A stretch of 64,000 nt of DNA from Paracoccus zhejiangensis (GCF_002847445.1 NZ_CP025432.1:150102-214101), one strand, 5' to 3'. Counted from the first letter of the stretch, positions 7,475-15,883 are shown. The notes: a model not told the origin generated them from the sequence alone. Program-made: numbers and translations.

Positions 7475-7840
7475 GGCCCGTATATCGCGGGCCACGCCAG
7501 CCGGGGGATTCGGACGAAGCCGAACGCCCAGGCTTTTGCTTTTGGCCGCGTTGCCGCGGCCGGTGTCGGGAACCGCCGGTTCCCCCGATCAAGGGCGCGT
7601 CGGCTTTACGGGGCGAGGGGTATCCCCAGCCTTCCTTCGCGCTGCGCGCTCCGTGCAGGCCGGGTGATCCCCCTCCCCTCGCCCCTACCGCCGACCCTTG
7701 ATCGGGTCCCCCTCCTGCCCTCGCCGGGAGGCAGGGTTTCAGGAGAGGCGCGCGGTTCCCGCGTCCTCGCCCGAAACCCCGCCCCATGATGGGCACCCCG
7801 ACCACGGCAAAGATCAAGGCGGGACCGTCGCAAAAAGGAG
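7475..7840 (+). ncRNA. Structured 5' leader RNA, copy 2
   Basis: This copy has the same hairpin order as at 1453-1790. H1 pairs 7475-7480 with 7488-7493. H2 pairs TTCGG 7509-7513 with 7520-7524. H3 pairs GGCCGCG 7544-7550 with 7555-7561. H4 is GGGAACCgccGGTTCCC (7568-7584), a compensated variant of copy 1. A long arm pairs 7585-7595 with 7695-7705, 7599-7604 with 7690-7695 and GGGGCGAGGGG 7610-7620 with 7675-7685. The GGTTTC stem pairs 7735-7740 with 7773-7778, and GCCC-catgat-GGGC lies at 7781-7794. The ribosome site AAAAAGGAGG follows. The arm differs in sequence from copy 1 but keeps its pairing. Confidence 0.72.
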
Positions 7841-7847
7841 GCCACAC

Positions 7848-8087
7848 ATGGCTGATACTTATCGCTTGGGATCATCCCCCCTCGTTCACAGCCCCGGCCT
7901 GATCGCATGGGCGATCAACGGCTACTATTTCGAGGACGACCGCCCGCAGCTGCTGGACGTGATCGCCGCAACCTATCCCGGCGTCCCGCGTGAGGCACTG
8001 GAACAGGTGCTGCTGCGCAAGATCGACTATCGCGTCGAAGGCGAAACCGTCGTGTTTACCGTGGAGGCCGACCATGCCCGCGCGTGA
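7848..8087 (+). CDS. Conserved hypothetical protein (79 aa)
   Basis: This 79-residue protein begins MADTYRLGSSPLVHSPGLIA and continues with INGYYFEDDRPQLLDVIAAT. The C-terminal half (PREALEQVLLRKIDYRVEGE) looks like a small helical domain ending in strands. No family is recognised. It starts 8 nt after leader RNA copy 2, with AAAAAGGAGG just upstream, and overlaps the next gene by 14 nt. It is the first gene of the ArdC operon. Confidence 0.7.
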   Translation: MADTYRLGSSPLVHSPGLIAWAINGYYFEDDRPQLLDVIAATYPGVPREALEQVLLRKIDYRVEGETVVFTVEADHARA

Positions 8088-8274
8088 ACCCGATCACCCC
8101 ATCACCATTCATTGCCCGCATTGCGGAGGCCAGAACATTCTGGCCGACACCTGCGCCAGCTGGAATGTCGAGACGCAAGAGTGGAAACTCTCCAACGTCT
8201 TTGACGATACGACCTGCGACGATTGCGGCATCGACGTCAGCGCCGTGGAGCGCCCCGTTCAGGAGGGCGCATGA
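8074..8274 (+). CDS. Zinc-ribbon protein (66 aa)
   Basis: CPHCGGQNI near the N-terminus and CDDCGI near the C-terminus form a two-pair zinc ribbon in a 66-residue protein. Such small proteins often contact nucleic acid or a partner protein, but no role is known here. It overlaps the gene before it by 14 nt and the ArdC gene after it by 4 nt, so the three are translationally coupled. Confidence 0.75.
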   Translation: MPAREPDHPITIHCPHCGGQNILADTCASWNVETQEWKLSNVFDDTTCDDCGIDVSAVERPVQEGA

Positions 8275-9164
8275 TGGCCCAGTTCGATGTTTACCAGCAT
8301 GTCACAGACCAGATCATTGCCAGCATCGAGGATGGCACCCCGGTCTGGCGGAAGCCATGGACCGGCGATCAGGGCGGCATTCCCTTTCCCCGCCGCAGCA
8401 CCGGCGAGTTTTATCGTGGTATCAATATCCTGATGCTCTGGGCGCGGGCCGCTGAACAGGGCTATCGCAGCGCCCATTGGTTTACCTATCGTCAGGCGCA
8501 GGAGGCAGGCGCGCAGGTCCGCAAGGGCGAGAAATCCGCAACGGTCGTGAAGTATGGCACCGTTGATCGCACTGATGCCGAGACCGGCGAAGAAAAGACC
8601 ATCAGCTATGCCAAAGCCTATCGCGTCTTCAATGCTGACCAAATCGACGGCTTGCCCGAAGACTTTCAGGCCAAGCCCATCGAGGCCCCGCGCGATCTCG
8701 GCACCGAAACCGATCCGGCACTTGACGCCTTCTTTGATGCGACCGGCATCGAGCGGCGCACAAGCGAGCGACCCGAAGCCTTCTATGATGTGGCGGGCGA
8801 TTTCATTCACATGCCGCCCGTCGCGACGTTTCATGACGCAGCCGGATATTATGCCACGCTGGCGCATGAAGCCTGTCACGCCGCTGGCGCGGTGCATCGG
8901 CTGGATCGTTTCACCCGGTTCAATGGACGCACGGATCGGGCGTTCGAGGAACTGGTGGCCGAAATCGGCAGCGCCATGGTCTGCGCGCAGATCGGCGTGA
9001 CACCGGATTTCGGGCAGACGGCAGCCTATGTCGAAAGCTGGTTGCGGGCGTTGAAATCCGAGAAGCGGTTCATCTTCAAGGCCGCGACCGAGGCACAGAA
9101 AGCCGCCGATTGGCTGATGCGCAGCGCGCCAGCTGACCTCAGCGAACAGGAGGTGGCCGCCTGA
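8271..9164 (+). CDS. ardC: ArdC-type antirestriction protein
   Basis: This 297-residue protein has an N-terminal ssDNA-binding ArdC domain (DVYQHVTDQIIASIEDGTPV, WRKPW, RGINILML). The central block is WFTYRQAQEAGAQVRKGEK, and the C-terminal zincin-like protease domain has HEACH (His199, Glu200, His203) and EELVAEIGSAM. Known ArdC proteins protect incoming plasmid DNA from host restriction during conjugation. The metal-binding HExxH is intact. ATG 8271 forms an ATGA overlap with the zinc-ribbon gene; ATG 8274 is equally possible. Confidence 0.92.
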   Translation: MMAQFDVYQHVTDQIIASIEDGTPVWRKPWTGDQGGIPFPRRSTGEFYRGINILMLWARAAEQGYRSAHWFTYRQAQEAGAQVRKGEKSATVVKYGTVDRTDAETGEEKTISYAKAYRVFNADQIDGLPEDFQAKPIEAPRDLGTETDPALDAFFDATGIERRTSERPEAFYDVAGDFIHMPPVATFHDAAGYYATLAHEACHAAGAVHRLDRFTRFNGRTDRAFEELVAEIGSAMVCAQIGVTPDFGQTAAYVESWLRALKSEKRFIFKAATEAQKAADWLMRSAPADLSEQEVAA

Positions 9165-9304
9165 GCGGCCCCCTTCCCCTCGCCAACCTGACCTGCCGCA
9201 AATGCGGCAGCGTTAATCCGATGGCCTATCTCGCCCCGATCATCCTGCCCGGCGATCCGGCAGGCACCTGCATCTGCATCCTTTGCGCCGGAGCACAAGG
9301 CTGA
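9161..9304 (+). CDS. Zinc-ribbon micro-protein with a CTG start (47 aa)
   Basis: The frame encodes LTCRKCGSVNPMAYLAPIIL followed by GDPAGTCICILCAGAQG, a four-Cys zinc ribbon. The only start consistent with the full ribbon is CTG 9161, whose CTGA overlaps the ArdC stop. AGGAGG lies about 6 nt upstream, inside the end of ardC. No ATG, GTG or TTG precedes the first Cys pair in this frame. The paired cysteines make chance unlikely. Confidence 0.6.
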   Translation: MSGPLPLANLTCRKCGSVNPMAYLAPIILPGDPAGTCICILCAGAQG

Positions 9305-9358
9305 CTCGACCGGGACGGCAATCTGAAAGCCGGCATCACCCTATAACGGAGAACAGTC

Positions 9359-9559
9359 ATGCACAGCTTTTCCGCCTATTGCCGCCTGAATGTCCCGGTC
9401 AGCGCCAGCCACCGGACCGTGATCCGTGCGGCGTCCAGTAAGATCAATCCCCGTGCCCGGTTCGATCCGGATCGGCGTGGCGACCGCCACGAATATTTTC
9501 GCGCCATGCTGGATCATCACAACGACGCGCGCGACCTCGACGCGCGCCATCGTCTGTGA
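9359..9559 (+). CDS. Small conserved plasmid protein MHSFSAYCRLNVPVSASHRT (66 aa)
   Basis: The first 30 residues (SAYCRLNVPVSASHRTVIRA) match a family of short proteins I recall from Rhodobacteraceae plasmids and phages. The rest is basic and His-rich (FDPDRRGDRHEYFRAML, DHHNDARDLDARHR). The function is unknown. GGAGAACAGTC precedes ATG 9359. It is the last gene of the ArdC cluster; the ~230 bp after it hold nothing recognisable. Confidence 0.65.
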   Translation: MHSFSAYCRLNVPVSASHRTVIRAASSKINPRARFDPDRRGDRHEYFRAMLDHHNDARDLDARHRL

Positions 9560-9797
9560 GGACGAAACGATGGTCTATGAATTGCGCGATCAACCAGCAG
9601 GTCGGGCGGAAAGCGGACGGTCGCGACAATAGGTTCGAAGGGCTGGTTCGTGGCGTCGACCGCGTTTCCACTACTGGTGAAGCTTTCGATAAAACCTGCA
9701 AATACGACTAAGAGCGCGTCTAACCCGAAAAGGCCACCGATTTACGGCAATTTGCGACCGCTTGGTCGGTGGGATCTCCTGTGGCTTGGCTTCCGGT

Positions 9798-10841
9798 CTA
9801 CTGCGCCAGATCACTTATCTCCCGCTCGATCAAACGGAAGCGGTCCTTCAGTTCCTCCCCCGCATAAAAGTCGAGCAGATCCTGCTTAGACAGCGTTCCG
9901 TCCGATAGGAATTTCGCCAGATAGCGCTGACTGAATTCCATCAGCATCATGCTCTTCTCGATCTGGGCGAGGATCTTCTTGCTATTTTCGATGTTGGCAT
10001 GGACCAATGCCTTGATCGATGCGATGTCCACCAGATCCTTGATGATCCGGTTGACGATCACGTTCAACACATCGGAATCGAGTGAAACTTCCTTGGTGTT
10101 CAGCGCGAGGTCCCGAGCCAGCGTGTAGGCGATCGCAAGGTTCTTGTAGTCGCCCTTTTGCGAGTCGATGATGGCCACGAATCCAACCGCGGGAAGAAAC
10201 CGCACGTCCTGGATCGCGTTCAGGATGGAGTTGTCTACCAGAGAAAGATCAAACACGATAATGCCGGCGCTGCCATCCCGATTGGCCTGAGCCTCGAGGA
10301 GCTGGCTCCATGCGGTGTCGGATTTTCTCGTGAACACGTCCTTGGTCTGGATATCACCGAGCCGAATGCCCTTGTCGAACTTACATTCGATGGCGATGCG
10401 TTTGCCGCCAACGCCGTTCAAATGACAGACGATGTCACCGGTCTTGTTGCGATGCAGCTTTCCGGCGGTATCGCCGGTCAGCTCAACGCGATCTGGCAGT
10501 CGTTGCTTTTCGAGGAACTCCACCAAGAATTCGGCGATGTCCTCCTCGGCGAGAACGCCTTTTACCGATGAGCGATAGAAGAGCTCCTTCTTCATGTCGA
10601 AGATCATCTTGAGGCTCTCGAGCTCGGTACCGAGTTCGTTGCTGGTTCGAGCCAGGAAGGTAGATAGCCGATCCTCCATCAGCGCGAGCACACCGATGTA
10701 GAGAGCCCGATGGAGCTGGTCGTCGCGGTCGGCGGTGCCAACCCGATTGAAGAATTCGAAGAGTATCTTGTTCTCGACCTCGAAGGACGAGATTTGAACC
10801 CTTCCCGCCTTCTGATCCAAGCTGACTATGCCCATGCTCAA
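9798..10841 (-). CDS. PD-(D/E)xK-type nuclease of the SIR2-HerA operon
   Basis: This 347-residue protein has a helical N-terminal half. A restriction-endonuclease-like core follows, GDIVCHLNG (Asp136) then KRIAIECKFDK (Glu152, Lys154), the D...ExK triad of PD-(D/E)xK nucleases. A long helical C-terminal tail closes it. It is the last of four overlapping genes, so it is probably the effector or a co-effector of a phage-defence operon. The start is either TTG 10841, forming a TTGA overlap with the KTSC stop, or ATG 10835. The family name is not known to me. Confidence 0.75.
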   Translation of the reverse strand: MSMGIVSLDQKAGRVQISSFEVENKILFEFFNRVGTADRDDQLHRALYIGVLALMEDRLSTFLARTSNELGTELESLKMIFDMKKELFYRSSVKGVLAEEDIAEFLVEFLEKQRLPDRVELTGDTAGKLHRNKTGDIVCHLNGVGGKRIAIECKFDKGIRLGDIQTKDVFTRKSDTAWSQLLEAQANRDGSAGIIVFDLSLVDNSILNAIQDVRFLPAVGFVAIIDSQKGDYKNLAIAYTLARDLALNTKEVSLDSDVLNVIVNRIIKDLVDIASIKALVHANIENSKKILAQIEKSMMLMEFSQRYLAKFLSDGTLSKQDLLDFYAGEELKDRFRLIEREISDLAQ

Positions 10842-11056
10842 ACTTTGCTGTAGCGGTAGTGGCCCTTGATGCGCTTTGCTAGGAAGCCGCCCATGGTGTC
10901 GGACGCCTTGAATTCCTCGATCACTCGCGCATCGACGTCAAAGTACTCGTAGATTCCACCATTCTTGAAGGTGACCTCAAGCAGCATCTGGTCGGGATCG
11001 TAACGGATCGCCTGTATGTTGGACGAGTCGAATTGAGGAAACTCTTCCCAAGCCAT
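10838..11056 (-). CDS. KTSC-domain protein (72 aa)
   Basis: The protein is a single KTSC domain: SSNIQAIRYDPDQMLLEVTF, a GGIYEYFDV strand, then FLAKRIKGHYRYSKV. The domain is named for its position in some lysyl-tRNA synthetases and has no settled function; nucleic-acid or protein binding is assumed. It sits two nt after the HerA stop, with AAGGAG before ATG 11056, and overlaps the nuclease gene. A longer upstream frame only reads back through the HerA gene. Confidence 0.85.
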   Translation of the reverse strand: MAWEEFPQFDSSNIQAIRYDPDQMLLEVTFKNGGIYEYFDVDARVIEEFKASDTMGGFLAKRIKGHYRYSKV

Positions 11057-11058
11057 GT

Positions 11059-12963
11059 CTATTCTCCTTGTTTGGGTCTTTTGGCAAGAACGGGATTCTG
11101 GGAGAGCCAGGTCTCCACAAAGGGCGAGTAATCTGGATTTTCCGGCCGAGCGATGTTCCAGCCTCCAGGTGTGAGGGATTCCTCGGGCGCGAGTTCGTCG
11201 CACACGATAGGGTCCTGACTGTCCGGCCTGCGGTCCTTCGGCGGCGCCTGGATCATCGTCCTCATGGGCAGCCCCACAGCTTCCCCCAACACGATGGCTT
11301 CTCCCGTCCGAAGAATTGGGAGCATGTTGGTCAATCCGTCCAGATTATCAGACAGTGCGCCAGTCACATGAGAACGGTCGGAGGCATTGCTCAATCGCAT
11401 TGCGAAGAACGTTCCACATTGAGACAGGATGGTAGGGTTGATCTCTGATGGGCGCTGGCTAACGATCATCGCGCCAATGCCATATTTCCGGCCTTCCTTC
11501 ACGATCCGCTGGGTCACGATGGAGGCGGCACTATCGAAGTTGTCGTTGAGGTAGGTGTGGGCCTCCTCCATCACGACCAGCAGGGGCCTCTCCCTACCGC
11601 CCTCCGATTGGTTGCGCGCCCAAAAGAGACCATCGTACAGGACGCGCAGCACGACGCCGATGATGTCGTTCGTCATGGTAGACGGTACGCCCGAGAGGTC
11701 GAGGATCGTGACTGGCTTATCGCTGCCAAGCCAGCTCAGCATCAACGCCGCCAGATCCTGTGCGACTGCGCCGTCCTGATTTGGGTGCCAATCTCCTGCG
11801 CGCAGCAGGAAGTCATAGCGTGAGACCCTGAGCTTGGAGCCGAGAGATTCAAGTTGGCTCCTGAGGTTCAGGCCGTCAGGGATGTACTGGATCTTCTCCG
11901 TATCTTTTGCGGCGTTCTTCACCTTCTTGAACCTCGGTGGAATGCCCGCGTCAGCGTCCCCTAAAAGTGGGTTGCCCGCTGCGTCGAGCTCATATGCCCA
12001 GTTCGCGCGATCCACATGGCTCCCTTGGTTCGAATAATAGGTGCCGAACTCTGTGCAATAAAGCTCGTGCCAGAGCTTGTTCAGTGAGAACGGCACCGGG
12101 CTGTCCGCCCCAACCGTGTCCGGCGTGACGCCCTGTACGGGATTGGCCGTCAGCGTCTGAGCCTTCGCCTCGATGACTTTTTCGAGGATCATGTTACGCG
12201 CTTTCCCGTCCGCCGGAAGGGGGCCGAAAGTGACGCGCAGCATCTCATCAAAGCTCAACGCCCAGAATGGGATGCAAAGTCTGCTCTCGGTGATGCGGTG
12301 AGGGTCAGGGTTGACCTTGTACACGGCCGCCCGATCCCCTAGGGCGCGTGAATACTCGCCATGCAAATCTAGCACGACGATGCGGGCGGAAGGAAAGCGA
12401 GCTCCATCTGAGAGTATGTTGAGCAAGCCTGCCACGGTGGTCGACTTGCCCGATCCAGTGGTTCCGACGATAGCCGAATGCCGCGTGATGAGCTTGTTGA
12501 TGTCGACCAAAGCATCGATCGACTCGCTGCCAGCGACGTGGCCAACGCGCACGAAGTGGTTCTGAGCACCTGAACGTCCATAGATGGCCTGCAGGTCCAT
12601 CTCAGAGACCAAGTGCACCTCATCGTCGATGGTCGGGTACTGCGAAATGCCGCGCTGGAAACGCCCTGTACGATATCCTTCGCCGATGAGCTGCACCGTC
12701 ATCCAGCGCTGTCCATTGGGCATTGCCTTGACCTGATTTTCCGGGACTGCGCTGGCACCGACTTGCGAAACGATCCCGAACAGGTCGACGTAGCCGACAG
12801 GAATCTTTACGAAGCTGCCTATCTGGCCAATTCGATAACCTTGGCCGTCGACGAAGCTCAGCCCTGAGAACCGGTCCGCACGCAAAGTGACGCTAACGGA
12901 CGTGCCGCTCACGTCCTGAACGGCCCCGATGACCGTGGCGTCGCCAGGTCCGCTACGCGTCAT
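11059..12963 (-). CDS. HerA-type AAA+/FtsK-like ATPase
   Basis: This 634-residue protein opens with a HAS-barrel-like beta domain (about 1-140). The motor domain has Walker A GTTGSGKST (167-175), Walker B LLVVMEEAHTYL (461-472) and a SQRPSEINPTILSQCGT sensor region. HerA ATPases form hexamers that move along DNA. In SIR2-HerA and DUF4297-HerA defence systems they assemble with the effector. ATG 12963 lies inside the end of the SIR2 gene (11-nt overlap). The longer frame to 13089 lies in the other gene and was rejected. Confidence 0.92.
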   Translation of the reverse strand: MTRSGPGDATVIGAVQDVSGTSVSVTLRADRFSGLSFVDGQGYRIGQIGSFVKIPVGYVDLFGIVSQVGASAVPENQVKAMPNGQRWMTVQLIGEGYRTGRFQRGISQYPTIDDEVHLVSEMDLQAIYGRSGAQNHFVRVGHVAGSESIDALVDINKLITRHSAIVGTTGSGKSTTVAGLLNILSDGARFPSARIVVLDLHGEYSRALGDRAAVYKVNPDPHRITESRLCIPFWALSFDEMLRVTFGPLPADGKARNMILEKVIEAKAQTLTANPVQGVTPDTVGADSPVPFSLNKLWHELYCTEFGTYYSNQGSHVDRANWAYELDAAGNPLLGDADAGIPPRFKKVKNAAKDTEKIQYIPDGLNLRSQLESLGSKLRVSRYDFLLRAGDWHPNQDGAVAQDLAALMLSWLGSDKPVTILDLSGVPSTMTNDIIGVVLRVLYDGLFWARNQSEGGRERPLLVVMEEAHTYLNDNFDSAASIVTQRIVKEGRKYGIGAMIVSQRPSEINPTILSQCGTFFAMRLSNASDRSHVTGALSDNLDGLTNMLPILRTGEAIVLGEAVGLPMRTMIQAPPKDRRPDSQDPIVCDELAPEESLTPGGWNIARPENPDYSPFVETWLSQNPVLAKRPKQGE

Positions 12964-14143
12964 CGGTCTGCTCCTGAGTGCCCGCAAGGCTGCGCAACAG
13001 ACTACCAACGACGGCAAAATCGCCAAGTTTGACTGACGCGGTGGTGTTGTCGGTGACGAAAACGTTCTGCGGCAGCACCATGCCCTCAATTGGCTCAGGT
13101 CGCCAGACGCCGGAGATACGACCCACGATCGCGCTGTCGAAACCGATCATGCTCAGGTTCGGGGTGGCAAAGGCGCATTCGCGGGCCTTCGCATATTTGT
13201 CGTCGCCGAGTTCGCCGTGCATGAACGCGAAGACATGGGCCGTCGCATTCGTCTCGAGGCTCCTCATGATGACGTCGTTGATGTGGTCGTCGGCGAATGA
13301 GTACCCGCAGATGAAGAGCACCGCAGAAGGCTTGAGGAGGAAAGACTTCAGGCGATCGAGCATCGCCAGGTAGGGCATCTTGCGGCTCTGATCGTACTTG
13401 AGGTGCGATGGATAGATCAGGTAGGAGCCCCCGAGTTTGTCGGTAGTTCTGACCACAGAGCCTTTGTCGAGCCGCCAGTTCAATGACCCATGGACCTTCC
13501 AGAGGCGTGTCCACCGGGCGGGGAGCAGTCCCTCGTCCTCTACGGCGCCAAGATCGAAGAAGGCACGCCGGGACCCTATGAAGCCGTCGAAGTACGGCGC
13601 AGAGCTCTCCTCCATCGCCTGTTCAAGCAACAGGTCGTAGTTCGTGGTGAACAGGTGGACGGGTTGGGCGCGATTCACTGATCGGGTCCAGACGGCAAGG
13701 TCGTGATACGCCGTGTTCCTTGTCGGGAGCTCGCGGTTGACCTGATCGGAAATCACGCTGCATATTTTCTCGTCCAGTGTGATCAGCTCATCGGCAGACA
13801 AATCCCTGACCTTTCCCCTACCTGCGACACCGTGCAACTGGCGTATTCTGCTCAAAAGCAGCTCGATGTTCTCATTGTCCTGACCGTCGTCTTTTACCGC
13901 GTTAGTCAGAAGGAGCCACGAGTCGGCGAGCACGGGATCTTTGGTCATTTGCTCTGCGATGATTGTCGTGAGCCCGCTGACGTCTGGGATCAGTGCGTTA
14001 TTAACCGCCTTTCCGTCTACTTGCGTCTCAACCCGTACTGAGAGCGGACACCCTGCACCGATGAAGAAGCCGACCGGTTTGCGGTTCTGCGATAAAGCTT
14101 GTTGGATGAAGCTTATCTGTCTTGCGGGATCATGTGTTTGCAT
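12953..14143 (-). CDS. SIR2-like NADase of a HerA-linked defence operon
   Basis: This 396-residue protein carries the full SIR2 signature: GFFIGAGCP (25-33, the GAG NAD-binding turn), LFTTNYD (164-170), WKVHGSLNW with the catalytic His218, and ICGYSFADDHIND (278-290). Stand-alone bacterial SIR2 proteins of this kind degrade NAD+ when activated by phage and stop cell growth. It is the first gene of the operon SIR2-HerA-KTSC-nuclease. ATG 14143 has no clear ribosome site. The C-terminal ~90 residues have no recognised domain. Confidence 0.9.
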   Translation of the reverse strand: MQTHDPARQISFIQQALSQNRKPVGFFIGAGCPLSVRVETQVDGKAVNNALIPDVSGLTTIIAEQMTKDPVLADSWLLLTNAVKDDGQDNENIELLLSRIRQLHGVAGRGKVRDLSADELITLDEKICSVISDQVNRELPTRNTAYHDLAVWTRSVNRAQPVHLFTTNYDLLLEQAMEESSAPYFDGFIGSRRAFFDLGAVEDEGLLPARWTRLWKVHGSLNWRLDKGSVVRTTDKLGGSYLIYPSHLKYDQSRKMPYLAMLDRLKSFLLKPSAVLFICGYSFADDHINDVIMRSLETNATAHVFAFMHGELGDDKYAKARECAFATPNLSMIGFDSAIVGRISGVWRPEPIEGMVLPQNVFVTDNTTASVKLGDFAVVGSLLRSLAGTQEQTDDA

Positions 14144-14159
14144 GGCGGGTCAGCGTTAG

Positions 14160-14683
14160 CTCAATTGATTGTGTTGAAACCAGTACGAGCCAAGCACGGT
14201 GAATTCGTCAGCGCAATGAAAAAGAAGGCAAAACGTCGATCGTTTGGTGCTCGGCGGCACAACGAGGTGACGCATGCTAAGGTTTGCGAAACGGCAGTTA
14301 GCACAGAAGCGGACGTTGTGCACGAGCTGCTCGAGTGTCCGCTATGGTGAAGGTTTTCCGATGCGGGTCGCGTTGGAACGCTGTTCATTGGCGCGACCAC
14401 GACCCGCGTTGGGAAACCTCCCAAGGTGGAAGCCGCGGGGGTCTTGGATCAGGCTATGGGGAAAATGCTCGAACGGTTGCGGCGGCGGCTGTATTCTGGG
14501 CGCTGCTAATGGCGAGGCAGGCGCCAGATACGGTCTCAAACCCGGCGGATGCTCCCAACAAGGCGGTGTGCTCTGGACATACTGCCGCCCTCTGCCGGGT
14601 TGGAAGTAGACGAGCACGCGCTGTTCGGACCGGGTCTGCGGAGTGTAGCCGGTGCTGTTTCGTGACGGATGACGGGCGATATG
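14160..14683. other. Noncoding stretch between the SIR2 operon and the IS91 transposase
   Basis: About 520 bp with only shadow frames. It includes the inverted-repeat cluster at 14351-14419 and must contain the SIR2 promoter and probably one end of the IS91-type element. No gene is supported. Confidence 0.45.
14351..14419. repeat. Inverted-repeat cluster, possible IS91 end
   Basis: AGGTTTTCC (14351-14359) pairs imperfectly with GGGAAACCT (14411-14419). Inside, GCGGGTCG (14363-14370) can pair with CGACCCGC (14400-14407), or GGTCGCG (14366-14372) with CGCGACC (14392-14398); these two are mutually exclusive. It lies ~265 bp beyond the 3' end of the IS91 transposase gene, where the rolling-circle origin end of IS91 elements is expected. 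Confidence 0.4.
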
Positions 14684-15883
14684 TCATGCTGCCTGCTCCC
14701 TGGGTGGTGCACGCGATATCGGTTTCTGTCCCCGCCTGAAGATCTCGATGATCCGCATGGGACCGCCGCAACAGGGGCATGGTGCGCGCAGGGTGAGCGG
14801 GGGGATCTCAAGCTCTGGCTCTGGAACGGCAGGCGGTTCAGACTGCTGGACGCAGAGCAAGGCACGGATCTTGGTGATGTTGGCCTTGCGGGTCGAACTG
14901 GCGAGCAGGCCGAAATGCCGGATGCGATGGAAACCATCGGGCAGGACGTGGATCAGGAACCGGCGGATGAACTCTGACGTGGCCAGCCGCATCACCCTCG
15001 AGCGGTCGCCGCGCTTGATCCTATAATCCTTCCAGCGGAACGCCACGGTATCGGCATCCGCGCTGACCAAGCGGGTGTTGGAGATCGCGACCCTGTGCGT
15101 GTATCGGCTCAGATAGGCCAGCACGGCCTTGGGTCCGCCGAAGGGCGGTTTGGCATAGACCACCCATTCGGATTTGCGGAATGGGGCGAGCCAAGCTCTG
15201 AAGGTGTCCGCGCTGGCCAGTTCAGCCAGATCGCCGAAGAAGGCCAACTGACCGGCCCGGTGCAGATCCCTCAGCCCCTCCAGAAACAGGCGTCGGAACA
15301 GCCGCGACAGAACCCGCACATGCAGGAAGAACCCGGGGCGGCAGGCGACCCATCTGGTGCCATCCGGCGACAAGCCGCCGCCCGGGAGGATCATGTGGAT
15401 ATGGGGATGATGGGTCAGCGCCGATCCCCAGCTGTGCAGCACGCTGGTCATGCCGACCCTTGCGCCGAGACGCCTGGGGTCGGCAGCGATGGTCATGACC
15501 GTTTCCGCAGATGCCTTGAACAGCAGCCCGTAGATGGCCTTCTTGTTCCAGAACGCGATCTGCGCGATCTCAGCCGGCAGGGTGAAGACGACGTGGAAGT
15601 ATTCCACCGGCAGGAGATCCTCGGCGCGCGCGGCCATCCAGTCCCGTGCCGCTGGCCCCTGGCACTTCGGGCAATGCCGGTTCTTGCAGGAGTTGTAGGC
15701 GATGTGGTGGTGGCCACAGTTGGCACAACCGGCCACATGCCCACCGAGTGCCTCGGTCCGGCAGGCCTCGATCGCTGACATCACCTTCAGCTGGGTCAGG
15801 CTGACATGCCCCGCATTGGCCTGCCGCCACGCAGGGCCATGGGCACGGAAGATGTCAGCCAGTTCCAGCAATGGCCGGGACAC
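14684..15883 (-). CDS. IS91-family transposase (Y2 HUH enzyme)
   Basis: This 399-residue protein has an N-terminal zinc-binding region (CANCGHHH, CKNRHCPKCQ). The HUH metal motif HPHIHM lies at 159-164 and the paired catalytic tyrosines in YLSRYTHRV (Tyr257, Tyr261). The C-terminus adds CPCCGGPM. IS91 transposases move by a rolling-circle mechanism. Length and motif order are normal, so the gene looks intact. It lies 12 bp downstream of a tyrosine recombinase on the same strand, an arrangement known for a subgroup of IS91-like elements. Confidence 0.95.
   Translation of the reverse strand: MSRPLLELADIFRAHGPAWRQANAGHVSLTQLKVMSAIEACRTEALGGHVAGCANCGHHHIAYNSCKNRHCPKCQGPAARDWMAARAEDLLPVEYFHVVFTLPAEIAQIAFWNKKAIYGLLFKASAETVMTIAADPRRLGARVGMTSVLHSWGSALTHHPHIHMILPGGGLSPDGTRWVACRPGFFLHVRVLSRLFRRLFLEGLRDLHRAGQLAFFGDLAELASADTFRAWLAPFRKSEWVVYAKPPFGGPKAVLAYLSRYTHRVAISNTRLVSADADTVAFRWKDYRIKRGDRSRVMRLATSEFIRRFLIHVLPDGFHRIRHFGLLASSTRKANITKIRALLCVQQSEPPAVPEPELEIPPLTLRAPCPCCGGPMRIIEIFRRGQKPISRAPPREQAA

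Noticed and set aside
11059..13089. Longer HerA start at 13089
   Set aside because: The extra 42 residues are out-of-frame SIR2 gene sequence rich in Arg/Cys/Ser; ATG 12963 begins the conserved barrel domain.
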